Assembly: GCA_038736355.1 (NCBI GenBank)
Contig: JAVYML010000002.1
Span: 186,001 to 250,000, forward strand
Source: Candidatus Hadarchaeales archaeon
GTDB taxonomy: Archaea > Hadarchaeota > Hadarchaeia > Hadarchaeales > WYZ-LMO6
Direction of reading: 5' to 3'
Length of the DNA stretch: 64,000 nt
Under the pieces are notes generated by a model. That model saw nothing but the letters and a program-made list of their open reading frames with translations. It ran no database searches and was not told the DNA's origin. This document shows, piece after piece, positions 23,377 through 30,936 of this stretch. Numbering within the stretch: position 1 is the stretch's first letter; each line of letters begins with the position of its first letter. Made by a program: the position numbers and the translations under genes.

Positions 23377-24089
23377 GGGACCTGACCGGAGTCCTGCGGC
23401 TGGGTGGAAAGGAACTGAAAACACCCGCCGTTTGTGGCTCCGTGATGGGATCCACGGTAGAAGAAATGGTGAGGGGAAGGAGGAGGGCTGAGAGGATGGG
23501 GGCGGATTTGGTGGAGCTCAGGTTGGATGGACTGAAGGAGGAGCCGGACTGGGAGAGGTTGCTGGGGGGAGGTCTTCCCATCATCCTCACCTGCCGTTCT
23601 AGGAGGGAAGGGGGTCTCTTCCGTGGGAGGGAAGAGGAGAGGGTGGAAAGGCTGCTGGAGGGGATGGAACGGGACGTCCCCTGCCTCGACTTGGAATTCT
23701 CCACCCCCTCCCCGCTGCTCGGTGAGGTCGTCTCCCAAGCCAAGAAGAAGGGAACCTCTATCCTCCTCTCCCATCACGAACTCTCCGGTACCCCTCCCCT
23801 CCCATCTCTCTTGAGGATGGCCAGGAGGATGGAAAAGGTGGGGGATCTGGTGAAGGTAGTTACCTTCGCCAGGGAAACGGAGGAGGTCATTAGAGTGCTG
23901 GAGTTCCTCCACAGGGCAAGGCTCTCCGTTCCCCTCATCTCCTTCGCCATGGGGGAAGTGGGCACCTTGAGCAGGATTCTCTCCGCCCTCCTCGGCTCAC
24001 CTCTGGTCTATGCTTCGGTGGGGAGACCCACCGCCCCGGGACAGCTGGATGTGAAGACCACCAAGCGCCTTCTGGAGATGATGGTATGA
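23373..24089 (+). CDS. aroD: type I 3-dehydroquinate dehydratase
   Basis: The 238-residue Schiff-base enzyme converts 3-dehydroquinate to 3-dehydroshikimate. It shows ADLVELRLDGL, PIILTCRSRREGG, the catalytic His in LLSHHELSGTP, the Schiff-base Lys in GDLVKVVTFA, and YASVGRPTAPGQLDV near the end. The GTG start overlaps the preceding stop, and its own stop overlaps aroE (ATGA). Confidence 0.94.
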   Translation: MRDLTGVLRLGGKELKTPAVCGSVMGSTVEEMVRGRRRAERMGADLVELRLDGLKEEPDWERLLGGGLPIILTCRSRREGGLFRGREEERVERLLEGMERDVPCLDLEFSTPSPLLGEVVSQAKKKGTSILLSHHELSGTPPLPSLLRMARRMEKVGDLVKVVTFARETEEVIRVLEFLHRARLSVPLISFAMGEVGTLSRILSALLGSPLVYASVGRPTAPGQLDVKTTKRLLEMMV

Positions 24090-24931
24090 TTTCCTCCAAA
24101 ACGAAGGTCTTCGCCCTCATAGGAGATCCCGTCGAAGGGAGCCTCTCCCCACCCATGCACAACGCCGCCTTTCGCCATCTCGGGCTCGACTGCGTCTACG
24201 TGGCCCTCAGGGTTCCCTCCTCCATGCTGAAGGAGGCCCTTCTGGGGGTGAGGGCGATGGGCATAGGTGGCCTGAACGTGACCTTCCCTCACAAGACCGC
24301 CATCCTTCCCCTCCTGGACGAACTGGATCCTTCCGCGGAAGAGGTGGGGGCGGTCAACACCGTGAAGAACGAGGGAGGAAAGCTGAAGGGCTTCAACACG
24401 GATGGGGAGGGGGCGGTGAGGTTCCTCAGGGAAAGGCTCGGATCCCTGAAGGGAAGGAGGGTGGTCCTGCTGGGGGCGGGGGGAGCGGCCAGGGCCCTCG
24501 CCTTTTCCCTCTTGAAGGAGGGAGTGGAGCTCACCCTCCTCAACAGGACCGTCTCCAAGGCCGAGGGACTAGCCTCCGAACTCCGAAAGAAGGGTGGTGA
24601 GGTAAAATGGGGGGGATTGGAGAGGGCCGAGTTGCGTGAAGCCCTCCGCTCGGCGGATGTGCTGATCAACGCCACGCCCGTCGGGATGGACCAAAGGGGC
24701 GGAACGCTGGTGACCCATGAGCTGATGCATCCCGAGCTCTTCGTGATGGACCTGGTGTACCATCCGCCCGAGACCGAGCTCATGAAGGAAGCCAAGAGGG
24801 CTGGGGCCAAAGCCGAGAACGGTTTGGGAATGCTGCTTTACCAAGCTGCCCTCTCCTTCAGGATCTTCACGGGGAAAAGGGCACCCCTAGAGGTCATGAG
24901 GAGGGCCCTGCGGAGGGGGATGGGATCCTGA
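24086..24931 (+). CDS. aroE: shikimate dehydrogenase
   Basis: The 281-residue NADP-dependent enzyme reduces 3-dehydroshikimate. It contains LIGDPVEGSLSPPMHNAAF, GGLNVTFPHKTAI with the catalytic Lys, GAVNTVKNE, GFNTDGEGA, the nucleotide motif LLGAGGAARA and LLNRTVSKAE, and a C-terminal QAALSFRIFTG. It starts at ATG 24086, 4 bp inside aroD, and is followed immediately by the tyrA frame. Confidence 0.95.
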   Translation: MISSKTKVFALIGDPVEGSLSPPMHNAAFRHLGLDCVYVALRVPSSMLKEALLGVRAMGIGGLNVTFPHKTAILPLLDELDPSAEEVGAVNTVKNEGGKLKGFNTDGEGAVRFLRERLGSLKGRRVVLLGAGGAARALAFSLLKEGVELTLLNRTVSKAEGLASELRKKGGEVKWGGLERAELREALRSADVLINATPVGMDQRGGTLVTHELMHPELFVMDLVYHPPETELMKEAKRAGAKAENGLGMLLYQAALSFRIFTGKRAPLEVMRRALRRGMGS

Positions 24932-25794
24932 AGCTGGGCATAGCTGGAGCCGGGGCGATGGGGGGTTGGTTCGCCTCGCTCGCGGGGAGGGAAGGATGGG
25001 AGGTATACCTCTTCGACCTCCTCCCCAAGAGGGCGGAGGAACTCGCCAGAAAAATTGGTGGATGCAGGGTGGCCACCCTCAAAGAGCTTGGGGAAAAGGC
25101 GGAAATCCTGCTGGTGGCAGTCCCCATCTCCAAGACTCCTCAGGTGGTGGAGGAGCTGGCGGGAATGGTGGGGGAGGAGAAGCTTCTGATGGACATAGCT
25201 TCGGTGAAGGGAGAGGTGGTACGCACCATGAAAGGGGTGAAGGGGAGAATGGAACTGGCCTCCCTCCATCCCCTCTTCGGGCCAGGTGCGAAGGATTTGA
25301 AAAACAAAACGGTGATTTCCGTTCCCGTAAAGGTTGGGAGGAGATATGAGGAGTTCACCCGTTTCCTTTCCTCGAAGGGTGCCAGGGTGGTGGAGATGGG
25401 GGCGGAGGAACACGACAGGTTCATGGCCGTCACCCAGGCCCTCACCCACTTCCTCCTCCTCTCCTGCGCCGAGGCCCTAGGGGAGCTCGGGTTCGAGGAG
25501 AAACTATCCACCCCCCTCTTTTCCTCCCTCCTCCAGCTGGTTAGGGCCTCCCTAGCCTCCGATCCCCTCCTCTGCGGGGAAATCCAGCTCCTCAATCCCC
25601 ATTCGAAGGAGGCAAGGAGGAAGCTCGTCGGGATAATGGAGGAGCTGGACAGGGAACTTTCCTCCGGAAGGATGGAGAAACTCCGCAGGATCCTCGAGCA
25701 CTGGGGGAGGAAGTGGAGGAGGGAAGTGGAAAGGGCGTACGAGGAACTCTACGAGGAGTGGGAAGGGCGAACACCCTCTGGCTCCAACCCGTAA
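24928..25794 (+). CDS. tyrA: prephenate dehydrogenase, probable CTG start
   Basis: This NAD(P)-dependent enzyme makes 4-hydroxyphenylpyruvate for tyrosine. The first ATG (24958) would remove half of the Rossmann motif. Reading from CTG at 24928, which overlaps the aroE stop as CTGA and follows GGAGGGGG, gives MKLGIAGAGAMGGWF with an intact GxGxxG at residues 7-12. No ATG, GTG or TTG exists in frame between the previous stop region and the motif. LHPLFGPGAKDL and the later helical dimerisation domain fit TyrA; no chorismate mutase domain is fused. It overlaps the convergent UPF0282 gene by 46 bp. Confidence 0.88.
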   Translation: MKLGIAGAGAMGGWFASLAGREGWEVYLFDLLPKRAEELARKIGGCRVATLKELGEKAEILLVAVPISKTPQVVEELAGMVGEEKLLMDIASVKGEVVRTMKGVKGRMELASLHPLFGPGAKDLKNKTVISVPVKVGRRYEEFTRFLSSKGARVVEMGAEEHDRFMAVTQALTHFLLLSCAEALGELGFEEKLSTPLFSSLLQLVRASLASDPLLCGEIQLLNPHSKEARRKLVGIMEELDRELSSGRMEKLRRILEHWGRKWRREVERAYEELYEEWEGRTPSGSNP

Positions 25795-26699
25795 AGTTCC
25801 TTCCTCCTGGCTTCGAGGGGTTCGGGTTCCCTCCCCACCAGCTCCGCCGCCGTGCAAACCCTGTTTCCCCTCTCCTCGGCCTCCTTCCTAAGCCTCTGGA
25901 GGTATTCCGGGTAGTCAAGGGAACGTAGAAGGTGATGATCCACCACCAGGAGCGGAACCTTTCTGGCCAACCTCCTAAGGCTCGCGAGGGCCTCCTCCAG
26001 CTTCTCCTCCCCCACTATTCCACGGAGGTAAAGGGGAGGACCTCCCACCACCACCAGCTGCGGTTCACCCCTCAGGATGAAGGAGAGGGAGGGAGGGGAG
26101 AGAAAACCCTGTATATCGGGGGCATGCACCACCCGGCACCTCCCCACCTTCACGGAGAGCATGAGCACATAACCCATCCTGGAGCTTTCCTTCCCATGGG
26201 GAACGGGGTCGGAGAACTCCAACTCCGTTTCCCCGAACCTGAACCTTTTCCCGTCCGCCACCTCCATTTCCCTGACCAAATCGGAGCAGAACTTACGCAG
26301 GAGATAACCCCTCTTCCTCTGGGAGGGAGTGACCTTTGAAGAAAAATCCTTCATCAGGAGAACCTTTCCCCTGTAAAGCCTCTCGGCCAGGGAAGGGGAG
26401 CTCCAGAGCCAGAGCCAGTTCTCGAAGGGGGGAAGGTAGTGATCGTAATGGAAGTGGCTCACCGTCAGGACTTCCGCCCTCCTGGCCATCCTCTGGATGA
26501 GTTCCCTGGAGGAGGAAAGGGCAAGATACTCCCTCCTGTGCGGGGTCAAGCCAAACCTAGGACCCAAACAGGACCCTGGATCCACCACCATCTCCAGATC
26601 CTCCGTTTTCAGGTAGAGGGACATTCCCCTCACTCCCAAGCTCTCGAAGGCGAGGGGCATTACCGAAATCTCGCCTCCACCCACGGGAACGGGCCTCAC
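25749..26699 (-). CDS. UPF0282-family metallo-beta-lactamase-fold protein
   Basis: The 316-residue archaeal MBL-fold protein matches UPF0282: MPLAFESLGVRGMSLYLKT, VDPGSCLGPRFGLTPHRREY, the metal motif SHFHYDHYLP and a late VVDHHLLRSLDY. The physiological substrate is unknown. A GTG at 26699 with GGAG upstream was chosen; the ATG at 26660 (MPLAFESLG) is a good alternative. Its promoter region is shared with the divergent PAC2 gene. Confidence 0.85.
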   Translation of the reverse strand: MRPVPVGGGEISVMPLAFESLGVRGMSLYLKTEDLEMVVDPGSCLGPRFGLTPHRREYLALSSSRELIQRMARRAEVLTVSHFHYDHYLPPFENWLWLWSSPSLAERLYRGKVLLMKDFSSKVTPSQRKRGYLLRKFCSDLVREMEVADGKRFRFGETELEFSDPVPHGKESSRMGYVLMLSVKVGRCRVVHAPDIQGFLSPPSLSFILRGEPQLVVVGGPPLYLRGIVGEEKLEEALASLRRLARKVPLLVVDHHLLRSLDYPEYLQRLRKEAEERGNRVCTAAELVGREPEPLEARRKELYGLEPEGVRPSHSS

Positions 26700-26747
26700 A
26701 CATACTCCAAGGCCCTTCCCTTCATATCCCTATCCACCACCCTTCCG

Positions 26748-26756
26748 GTATAAATC
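26748..26756. promoter_or_regulatory. TATA box between UPF0282 and PAC2 genes
   Basis: ggtataaat lies 21-29 bp before the ATG at 26777. Its complement (atttatacc) also faces the divergent gene, about 50 bp upstream of its start. Confidence 0.5.
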
Positions 26757-26776
26757 CCCACAGACGAAGAAGGTTG

Positions 26777-27493
26777 ATGCTCTTAGTGAAAAGGATAGAT
26801 CGCCGGAACTTTCGGGCCCCTCTCCTCATAGCGGGCTTCCCCGGCATAGCCAACGTGGGCAGGGTGTCGGCGGAGTTCTTGATCCAGGAGCTGAAGGCCA
26901 AACCCTTCATGGAAATCTACTCCTCCTACCTTCCCGAGTGGGTGCTCAGGGAAGGAAGCGGCATAAGTGCCTTCAAGATAAGGCTCTATCGAACGAAGGC
27001 CAAGGGAAAAAACTTGATCCTGGCCACTTCGGATGCCCAGGCCATCTCCCCCTTCGGACAGTACAAGCTCTCGGACCAGCTCCTGGATGCGGTAAAGGAC
27101 TACGGTGTGAACACGGTAATAACCATGGCGGCCTACGTCCTTCCCCCCCACGAGAGGAAGAAGGGTGTCTTCGCCGCCGCCACGAACCCGGCTGCCTTCA
27201 AGAAGTTCTGGGAAAAGGGGGCCGTGGCCTTGGATGGGGGAATGATCGTGGGGATGAACGGACTGCTGATAGGCCTGGCAGGACTGAGGGGCTGGGAGGG
27301 GATCTGCCTGATGGGGGCCACCCATGGGGGGCTGCTGGATTTGGAAGCTTCCTCCCACATCCTAAGGCTTCTCTCCGAGGTCTATGAACTGAACCTGAAA
27401 GTGGAGAACTTGGAAAAGTACGTCACGGGTCTTCCCGATCTCAGGGCGCCCTCGGGCCTAGAACCCACCTCCGAGGAAAGTCCCTACATCTGA
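26777..27493 (+). CDS. PAC2-family proteasome assembly chaperone-like protein
   Basis: The 238-residue protein has the PAC2 fold markers LLIAGFPGIANVGRVSAEFLI, the middle LILATSDAQA, NTVITMAAY and GMNGLLIGLAGLRGWEGICLMG. Archaeal PbaA/PbaB-like members act as proteasome-related chaperones. ATG 26777 was preferred over the TTG three bases upstream. It heads a run of translation and protein-quality genes (PUA, NAC, SfsA). Confidence 0.85.
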   Translation: MLLVKRIDRRNFRAPLLIAGFPGIANVGRVSAEFLIQELKAKPFMEIYSSYLPEWVLREGSGISAFKIRLYRTKAKGKNLILATSDAQAISPFGQYKLSDQLLDAVKDYGVNTVITMAAYVLPPHERKKGVFAAATNPAAFKKFWEKGAVALDGGMIVGMNGLLIGLAGLRGWEGICLMGATHGGLLDLEASSHILRLLSEVYELNLKVENLEKYVTGLPDLRAPSGLEPTSEESPYI

Positions 27494-27502
27494 GGTCTGG
27501 GG

Positions 27503-27979
27503 ATGATAAGGGAGCCCACCCCTAGGGAGCTGTTGAAGCTCAAAGCCGTGGCGAACTATCAGTTCGGAAAAGGGGTGGGGGATCACCTCTTTCCCCCGGG
27601 CCTGAAGGTGGTGGTGAGCAAGGGGAGGATCAGGCAGGTCTGGAGGGGGGAGAAACCCATCTGTGCGGTAAGGGCCACGGATGGTTTCATCCTACCCCAC
27701 AGGGAAGGTGCCAGGATCCTCCACGGGATTCTGCCCCCCGGAAGGTTGAGGGTGACGGTGGTGGAAGAGGCCGTACCGGCGGTGGAGAAAGGGAGAACGG
27801 TTTTCGCCAAGCATGTAAAGGATGCCGACCCCCTGATAAGACCCAAACAAGAAGTCCTGGTGGTGAGTCCCTCCAACAAACTGCTCGCGACGGGCACCGC
27901 CCTCCTGAGCGGGGAGGAAATGAAAGTGTTTAAGCAGGGAAAGGCGGTGAAGGTGAGGTGGGGGATGGGTGTTCCCTAG
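27503..27979 (+). CDS. PUA-domain RNA-binding protein
   Basis: The 158-residue protein combines an N-terminal pre-PUA-like region (LKLKAVANYQFGKGVGDHLFP) with a C-terminal PUA domain (GRTVFAKHVKDADPLIRPKQEVLVVSPSNKLLATGTA). The organisation resembles the stand-alone PUA partner of archaeosine tRNA-guanine transglycosylase, but no catalytic domain is present. It overlaps the NAC gene by 11 bp. Confidence 0.82.
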   Translation: MIREPTPRELLKLKAVANYQFGKGVGDHLFPPGLKVVVSKGRIRQVWRGEKPICAVRATDGFILPHREGARILHGILPPGRLRVTVVEEAVPAVEKGRTVFAKHVKDADPLIRPKQEVLVVSPSNKLLATGTALLSGEEMKVFKQGKAVKVRWGMGVP

Positions 27980-28298
27980 AAAGCTGGATCGAAGACAACT
28001 GGACAAACTCATGCGACAGATGGGAATGAAGACCACCGAACTGGAGGAGGTGGAGGAGGTCAGGATAAGGACCAAGAAGGAGGAAATCGTCCTCACCCAT
28101 CCCACCGTCCTCCTCACCGAGATAGGGGGGATGCGCACCTATCAAGTCTCGGGAGAGGAAAGGAGGGAAATGGTCTTTCCGGAGGAGGATGTGAGGCTGG
28201 TCATAGAACAGACCGGAGCAAGCGAGCAGGAGGTCAGGGAGGAACTGAAGAGGACGGGGGGAAACTTGGCGGAAGCCATCCTCAGGCTGAAGAAATAA
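27969..28298 (+). CDS. nac: nascent polypeptide-associated complex protein (archaeal NAC)
   Basis: The 109-residue archaeal alpha-NAC homologue has an N-terminal basic ribosome-binding region, a NAC beta-barrel (VEEVRIRTKKEEIVLTHPTV, then TYQVSGEE) and a C-terminal UBA domain (DVRLVIEQTGASEQEVREEL). It binds emerging nascent chains as a homodimer. Start is GTG at 27969 within the PUA gene; the final base of its TAA is the first base of the sfsA start. Confidence 0.94.
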   Translation: MFPRKLDRRQLDKLMRQMGMKTTELEEVEEVRIRTKKEEIVLTHPTVLLTEIGGMRTYQVSGEERREMVFPEEDVRLVIEQTGASEQEVREELKRTGGNLAEAILRLKK

Positions 28299-29044
28299 TG
28301 GAACTCCTGAGACTGGGAGGGGTTCTGGAGTGCCAAGTGTGGAGGAGGGTCAACCGCTTCACGGTAGAAGTCTTTGTGGGGAGGAGGAAGAGCAGGGCCT
28401 ACCTCAACAACACGGGAAGGTTGGAGGAGTTTTTAATCCGAGGGAGGAAGGGATACTGCCTGCCGGGCTCGGGCAGGCTTCCCTACAGGCTCTTCGCGAT
28501 GGAGGAGGGAACCCACGGGAGTGTGGTGGACACGGCCCTCCAGGCTAGGGCCTTCGAGGAGGCCCTGAAGCGGGACTCGCTCCCCTCCCTCAAGGGATAT
28601 CGGGTGAGGAGGAGGAATCTCAGGACGGACGGAGCCCTGTTGGACTACGAGCTGGTCAGGAACGGGAAAGAGTTGGTGGTGGAGCTCAAGAGCGCCGTCC
28701 TGCGCTTGGGAGAGTTCGCTTCCTATCCGGACTGTCCCACCCAAAGGGGAAGGAAACACCTTAAGGAACTGATCAGGCTTTCCGGGGAGGGAAGAAAGGT
28801 TGCCCTCTTCTTCATGACGAGCCTGGAGGGGATTAGGGGAATCCTTCCCAACGGGAGGGCGGATCCCGCCCTCTATCACCTGATGGTGAAGGCCAGAAAA
28901 GCGGGAGTCCTCATGCTTGGGGCGAACATCCTCTTCCAACCTGAAAGCTCCAGCGTGATCCTCCTCCAGCCGGATTTACCCGTTTTCCTCTATCCCAGAA
29001 CTTCCGTTTTTTCCACGTGGCCCCCACAGTACCTGCGGGCGTAG
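28298..29044 (+). CDS. sfsA: SfsA-like DNA-binding/nuclease-fold protein
   Basis: The 248-residue protein resembles SfsA (sugar fermentation stimulation protein A): RRVNRFTVEVFVG, NNTGRLEEFLIRG, a nuclease-like ELVVELKSAVLRLGEFASYPDCPTQRG core and LKELIRLSGEGRKVALFFM. The conserved E-x-K with later Asp residues suggests a PD-(D/E)xK-type active site. The cellular role in archaea is not established. It overlaps the convergent B3/B4 gene by 55 bp. Confidence 0.85.
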   Translation: MELLRLGGVLECQVWRRVNRFTVEVFVGRRKSRAYLNNTGRLEEFLIRGRKGYCLPGSGRLPYRLFAMEEGTHGSVVDTALQARAFEEALKRDSLPSLKGYRVRRRNLRTDGALLDYELVRNGKELVVELKSAVLRLGEFASYPDCPTQRGRKHLKELIRLSGEGRKVALFFMTSLEGIRGILPNGRADPALYHLMVKARKAGVLMLGANILFQPESSSVILLQPDLPVFLYPRTSVFSTWPPQYLRA

Positions 29045-29637
29045 GTGGCGACAGCTTTCAGGACCTCCTCCACCTTCTGGCGTGGGATCCCGGGGGCATT
29101 CCAGGCTACAAAGATCACGCCCGAGGTCTCGAAACCCACCCTGGCCACCGTTCCTTCTCCCCTGCTGTAGGAGGAGAGGATCCTCTCCTGATCCCTGAGG
29201 ATCACCTCTCCCGCGGGGGGAACCACCTTCGAACCGTCCTGAAGGATGAGGGGCCTATCCCCGGCCGAAAGGGTCACCTCCACCTCCCCCTTCAACTTCA
29301 GGAGATCAAACGGGCTGAGGGGGACTAGGTGTTCTAGGGAAGCCAGGACGCAGGAATCGAGCACGTTGTTGTTCCTTCCCGGAAACTCTCCCTTCAGTAT
29401 CCTCTCCATCCAGAGCCTGAGGGGAAAGGAGGTCTCCTCCACCCCCATACGTTTGAGGAATTCCATGTAAGGTAGAAGACCCTCCAGCGCCCCCTCCCTT
29501 CCCCTGTAGTTCTCCACCAACTCCCTGACCTTTCCCTCGAGGGCCTCCACGGAGGTCTCTACGGTCAAACCCGTTACGAGGGCGTAACCGCAGAAGAAGC
29601 CGGGATAAAGAGAGGTCACCTTCGGATCGAGCTTCAG
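28990..29637 (-). CDS. B3/B4 tRNA-binding-domain protein (PheT B3/B4-like), possible CTG start
   Basis: The protein resembles the B3/B4 editing domain of phenylalanyl-tRNA synthetase beta as a stand-alone unit: NNVLDSCVLASLEHLVPLSPFDL, the strand LKGEVEVTLSAGDRPLILQD, VILRDQERILSSYSRGEGT and SGVIFVAWNAPGIPRQKV. Such proteins may hydrolyse mischarged tRNA or free aminoacyl species. A CTG at 29637 behind GAGGTGGG gives MKLDPKVTSLYPGFF, closer to the family start than the GTG at 29619, which has no good ribosome-binding site. Confidence 0.78.
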   Translation of the reverse strand: MKLDPKVTSLYPGFFCGYALVTGLTVETSVEALEGKVRELVENYRGREGALEGLLPYMEFLKRMGVEETSFPLRLWMERILKGEFPGRNNNVLDSCVLASLEHLVPLSPFDLLKLKGEVEVTLSAGDRPLILQDGSKVVPPAGEVILRDQERILSSYSRGEGTVARVGFETSGVIFVAWNAPGIPRQKVEEVLKAVATYARRYCGGHVEKTEVLG

Positions 29638-29646
29638 CTTCCCACC

Positions 29647-29901
29647 TCAGACCAAGGTTATTCCTACCACCTGCACGCTCCCCACGCCGGGAAGGGACTG
29701 GAGGGCCCTCTCCAAGGGCTCGGTGCCTCCGGCCGCATCGGGAACGACGGCCACGAGGAGGAGGGCCTCCAACCCGAAGGCTATGGGTTCCCTAGAGAGG
29801 GAGACTACTTCCGCCAGCTCCCTTATCTTCCTCTCCAACTCTTCCAGGTTCACTTCCGTTCCCTCAGGCATTACCCTCACGGTCACGGCCACTTTCCCCA
29901 T
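29647..29901 (-). CDS. ef1b: translation elongation factor aEF-1 beta
   Basis: The 84-residue protein is the archaeal nucleotide-exchange factor for aEF-1A: MGKVAVTVRVMPEGTEVNLEEL, EPIAFGLEALLLVAVVPDAAGG and LPGVGSVQVVGITL. Length and the single alpha-beta sandwich are typical. It lies 9 bp after the zinc-ribbon gene, a pairing common in euryarchaeal genomes. Confidence 0.95.
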   Translation of the reverse strand: MGKVAVTVRVMPEGTEVNLEELERKIRELAEVVSLSREPIAFGLEALLLVAVVPDAAGGTEPLERALQSLPGVGSVQVVGITLV

Positions 29902-29910
29902 TCCCTCACC

Positions 29911-30072
29911 TCAAGGACCGACGAAACCGCATTTCGAACATCTGTAGGGGTTGCTCAGCTTCCTGCACTTCCTGCACCTCCAAATCTCCTCCTCCCCACA
30001 CTGGGGACAGAGGAAGTGCACCGCCACTTCAGCCACGATGGGCCGAAGGCAGGAACTGCACACCTTCAGCAT
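29911..30072 (-). CDS. small zinc-ribbon RNA-binding protein (HVO_2753-like)
   Basis: A 53-residue frame starts [20 protein letters not shown] at ATG 30072. Four C-x2-C pairs (CSSC, CPQC, CRKC, CSKC) predict two zinc fingers of the DUF1610 type. The gene is immediately upstream of aEF-1 beta on the same strand, as in many archaea, which supports it being real despite its size. A GGAGAGGGAGG ribosome-binding site precedes it. Confidence 0.88.
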   Translation of the reverse strand: MLKVCSSCLRPIVAEVAVHFLCPQCGEEEIWRCRKCRKLSNPYRCSKCGFVGP

Positions 30073-30096
30073 CCTCCCTCTCCTCCGCTCCAGCCT

Positions 30097-30936
30097 TTAA
30101 AAGTTGCTCCTGGGCCCTATCCTCGCATCCACCACCACATGCACCACTCCGGGAGCGTACCCCTTGACCTTCCTCACCCCCAAGATCTCCACCTCCCTGT
30201 CCGGAAAGGCCTCCCTCACCCTCCGCACCGGACGGACCCGATGGAGGGAAACGGGAACGCTCTCGTGGTAGTGTATGGTACCTCCGGATGGTTTCAGGAC
30301 CTGGCCCGCTAGGGGGAGATACCGATGGGTCACGTGGAGAATGCCCAGGATCACCCTATCCGCCACCCCCCTAGGAGCCACCTGTTCGCAGTCTCCAAGG
30401 ATGGGCACCACCACTCCCCCCAATCCGTTCAACCTGATGTTCTCACAGAGGTAGCCATAGGCCACGGGATTGAGCTCCACCGCATAAACCCTAGAGGGTC
30501 TGGCCAGCTTGGCGATGGGTAAGGAGAACTGTCCCACCCCGGCGAAAAGGTCCACGACTACCTCCCCAGGTTGTACCAGTCTCGGAATCCTTCCCCTCTC
30601 GTACAGGTTTCCGGGGGAGAACATCACCTTCAGGGGATCCAGTTTGAAGAAACAGCCATGCTCCCTGTGAAGGGTGACCGTTTCCCGATCCCCAGCGACT
30701 ACCTCCAGCCTCGGTCTCCTCTCCCTTCCCTCCATTCCACCGACCTTGACGGCGACCGTCCTTATCCCGTTCTTTCCCAGCGGGGCCTCTCCTATCTCCC
30801 TCCTCCTCTCCCAGAGCTCGGGGGGAAGGGAGAGAATGGCCACATGCCCTATCCTCTGGAAACCCCTGGGGAGCCTCTCGAGTTCCTCCCCATCCAGTTT
30901 CCCTTCCAGGATTTTCCGGAGATATCCCCCACTCAC
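30097..30936 (-). CDS. taw2: tRNA wyosine-pathway aminocarboxypropyltransferase Taw2 (Trm5/TYW2 family)
   Basis: The 279-residue Rossmann-fold enzyme has FSPGNLYERGRIPRLVQPGE, VVDLFAGVGQFSLPIAK, VELNPVAYGYLCENIRLN and a final VILGILHVTHRYLPL...HYHES. The HYHE segment and the 'GILHvTHr' in place of an NLP motif point to Taw2 (transfer of the 3-amino-3-carboxypropyl group to tRNA-Phe G37 derivatives) rather than the m1G37 methylase Trm5, although the two are close. It starts GTG 30936 overlapping the DHH gene stop (GTGA). Confidence 0.8.
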   Translation of the reverse strand: MSGGYLRKILEGKLDGEELERLPRGFQRIGHVAILSLPPELWERRREIGEAPLGKNGIRTVAVKVGGMEGRERRPRLEVVAGDRETVTLHREHGCFFKLDPLKVMFSPGNLYERGRIPRLVQPGEVVVDLFAGVGQFSLPIAKLARPSRVYAVELNPVAYGYLCENIRLNGLGGVVVPILGDCEQVAPRGVADRVILGILHVTHRYLPLAGQVLKPSGGTIHYHESVPVSLHRVRPVRRVREAFPDREVEILGVRKVKGYAPGVVHVVVDARIGPRSNF

